Of a DNA stretch of 64,000 bases, positions 62,401-64,000 are shown in pieces. The notes beneath the pieces are model-generated. The model was not told where the DNA came from, did not search any database, and was given only the letters and a program-made list of their open reading frames with translations. Both the position numbers and the translations under genes were made by a program. This DNA comes from Pomacea canaliculata (taxonomy: Eukaryota > Mollusca > Gastropoda > Architaenioglossa > Ampullariidae), in contig NC_037595.1 in assembly GCF_003073045.1 (NCBI RefSeq), positions 13,198,074-13,262,073 of the forward strand. The letters are read 5' to 3'. How positions within the stretch are numbered: the first letter of the stretch is position 1; every line of letters starts with the position of its first letter.

Positions 62401-64000
62401 GCTCCTTTGACTTACAGCGTGGCTGCCGCCTATATCCGGCTCTTTTCTGCTGAATAACACACAAGCACTAGCTTTTATGCCAAACCAAGTTAGTAGCCTC
62501 GCTCCTAGCGGGGTAGCGATCTGTGCTAACTTCGGTCTGTTAGCATAGGTCAGTGACAAGTTGTTCCTCTATAAATCAAGTGCTTCTTTTTTTAGCATAC
62601 GACGACGTATCCGCGTAGATGATCATCGCACTGCTATCAAGGCTACTCCTGGTCTGATGCTGAAAAGTCTGCTTATGCGATAGGCTTATGCTTACAAGCC
62701 CATACACATCCCATCTGGTTCCACCCTGGCTGCATAGCCAAGTCCCAATTCATTGCTATTAACTAAGTGCTTCGCTTGAATTTACTAGACATACCCAGTT
62801 GTCACAACCTCCTGTCGACTACGGTTAGTTCTGTCTACGTCCAGTGACTGAACTTTGAAATGATGTTTTTGCTTCCTATTTGTTCCCAGCCGTACTATTT
62901 CCACGAAGACGGCAAAGACCCAGTTTTCGTGTTGCCCCTCATCTTTCAACATAGGTTGCTCCCGCTCCTGTGAGTCTAACTGAACAGCCTTCCCTGGACG
63001 TTTAGATCAGTGTCCGGTGAGTCGGCCTGACTCCGCCGAACTACAGGACTAATGGCTGTACTGGCAGCATCAGCTCTTCAAGCCCAACCAGTTCCGATTT
63101 TGGACCACTCTTGCGAAGCTTCCGATTTATCCCAGGTACATCTTGATCGCCACTGAACTTAAAAATCGCTCCGAGTCTCCCAACTGGATTGACGGTAGAG
63201 CGCCAGTCAGATTGATCACCGTCAGGTATGCCACTTCATTGACTTCACTATACACGTATTGATACGCACCAGCGCACAGCCCCTCACTATCTTGACTGCT
63301 ACTGTAGTACATCGTACACACCAGATCGGTAACCCACACTACACACACACGTGAGAGAACTCATGAGACAACTAATCAAGTTGCTGACAGAATATACTAA
63401 TTTAGACTATACGACTGAGCACAGCAAAGCGATCACCAGCTTCACGGGTAAATCAAGCATACTCATGATCGCGCCTGCTCAGCGTCAACTTCTTAGACAG
63501 GTCGCAATGCTTACGAGCTTCGCTGAACTTCCAATGGCTCTGTATACGATTTATTCATATCTTATTTTCGCACAAAATAAATTCAAATAAATAATGTGAA
63601 TCGATGCTTATCTCGTCGGCGGCGTCAGTGTGCAATTATTGTATCATCGGCTACACATATATTCAGCATCACTTCAACGATCTCTTGATACCTTTCTCCT
63701 CATAGGCGATACAACGTTACACAGAGGGCCCAGTCCGCCTTCTCACTCCAAAGCACAGACTTGCAACGGGAGCGCTGTGCCATGCGACCAATACCACGAC
63801 GCAACACCAAGTGTCGTGACTTTTCACTGTCACACCACTTCACCGCTCGTGGGGCATATCATTCATAGCCTTCTCGTAACCTTGTGCTGTCAGGTAAACA
63901 CTACGTATCGATGTCGTACTCTTGGCAAAAAACACGCCCAAAACAAAAACAAACAATACCCGCCGGGAAAGCAGCGCTGAAATTGTCAATGCAAAACAAA

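Larger units (their letters stand above)
59032..63870 (+). pseudogene. Receptor C: decayed or poorly sequenced paralogue of receptor B
   Basis: A clean signal-peptide exon (59032-59086, MAILVMLTVTMSLILHST, phase 1) is followed at about 59743 by a lectin-like exon (MTWSEAFTFCRQNNSGRLTT) that hits a TAG where receptor B continues. Further on, WSC-like IGCYDTYP near 60193 and an exon end near 60410, a match to the receptor B exon 54455 at about 62900-63197 (ending PNWIDG), and a match to exon 54964 near 63760-63860 keep the same order. Many small insertions and deletions separate it from receptor B. It could be a dead copy or raw-read-quality sequence. Confidence 0.6.

Overview
The window is animal nuclear DNA: AT-rich, with short exons, GT-AG introns and many microsatellites. 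It carries four multi-exon gene models plus decayed relatives. Domain content (group A SRCR, DEG/ENaC channel, ADAMTS-like protease, WSC plus C-type-lectin receptors) and a tRNA-derived SINE with a GGCGTAAAACACC tail suggest a mollusc, probably a gastropod. That assignment is inference; no barcode gene is present. All models were built by reading splice sites and phases by eye.

Layout. 1-8313: no recognisable gene, only microsatellites and a small dispersed repeat. 8324-20657 (+): a TATA promoter, a signal-peptide exon and seven tandem group A SRCR domains, five of them on a repeated cassette of about 2.95 kb. A SINE with 15-bp target duplications sits beside the last acceptor, and a relic SRCR lies downstream. 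23365-29233 (-): a twelve-exon DEG/ENaC channel of about 497 residues. 31825-41868 (-): a 23-exon ADAMTS-type metalloprotease whose C-terminus is EGF-like modules and a membrane segment. 45291-50726 (+) and 51977-56913 (+): two paralogous type I receptors (lectin-like exon, WSC, second lectin-like region, stalk, TM) with a short and a long tyrosine-rich tail. A tail-like exon at 58106-58439 may be an alternative 3' end of the second. 59032 to about 63870: a collinear but heavily decayed or badly sequenced third paralogue.

How the genes relate. The SRCR protein and the two receptors look like recognition molecules and could form an immune or cell-surface recognition neighbourhood. The ADAMTS-like protease may be membrane-bound instead of free in the matrix. 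The channel is probably an unrelated neighbour. Functional links are inference from adjacency.

An important caution: splice phases and conserved residues agree almost everywhere, yet nearly every gene carries one or more single-base indels, often in short homopolymers and on both strands. Consensus sequencing error explains this better than independent decay of all genes. The last 4 kb is worse still.
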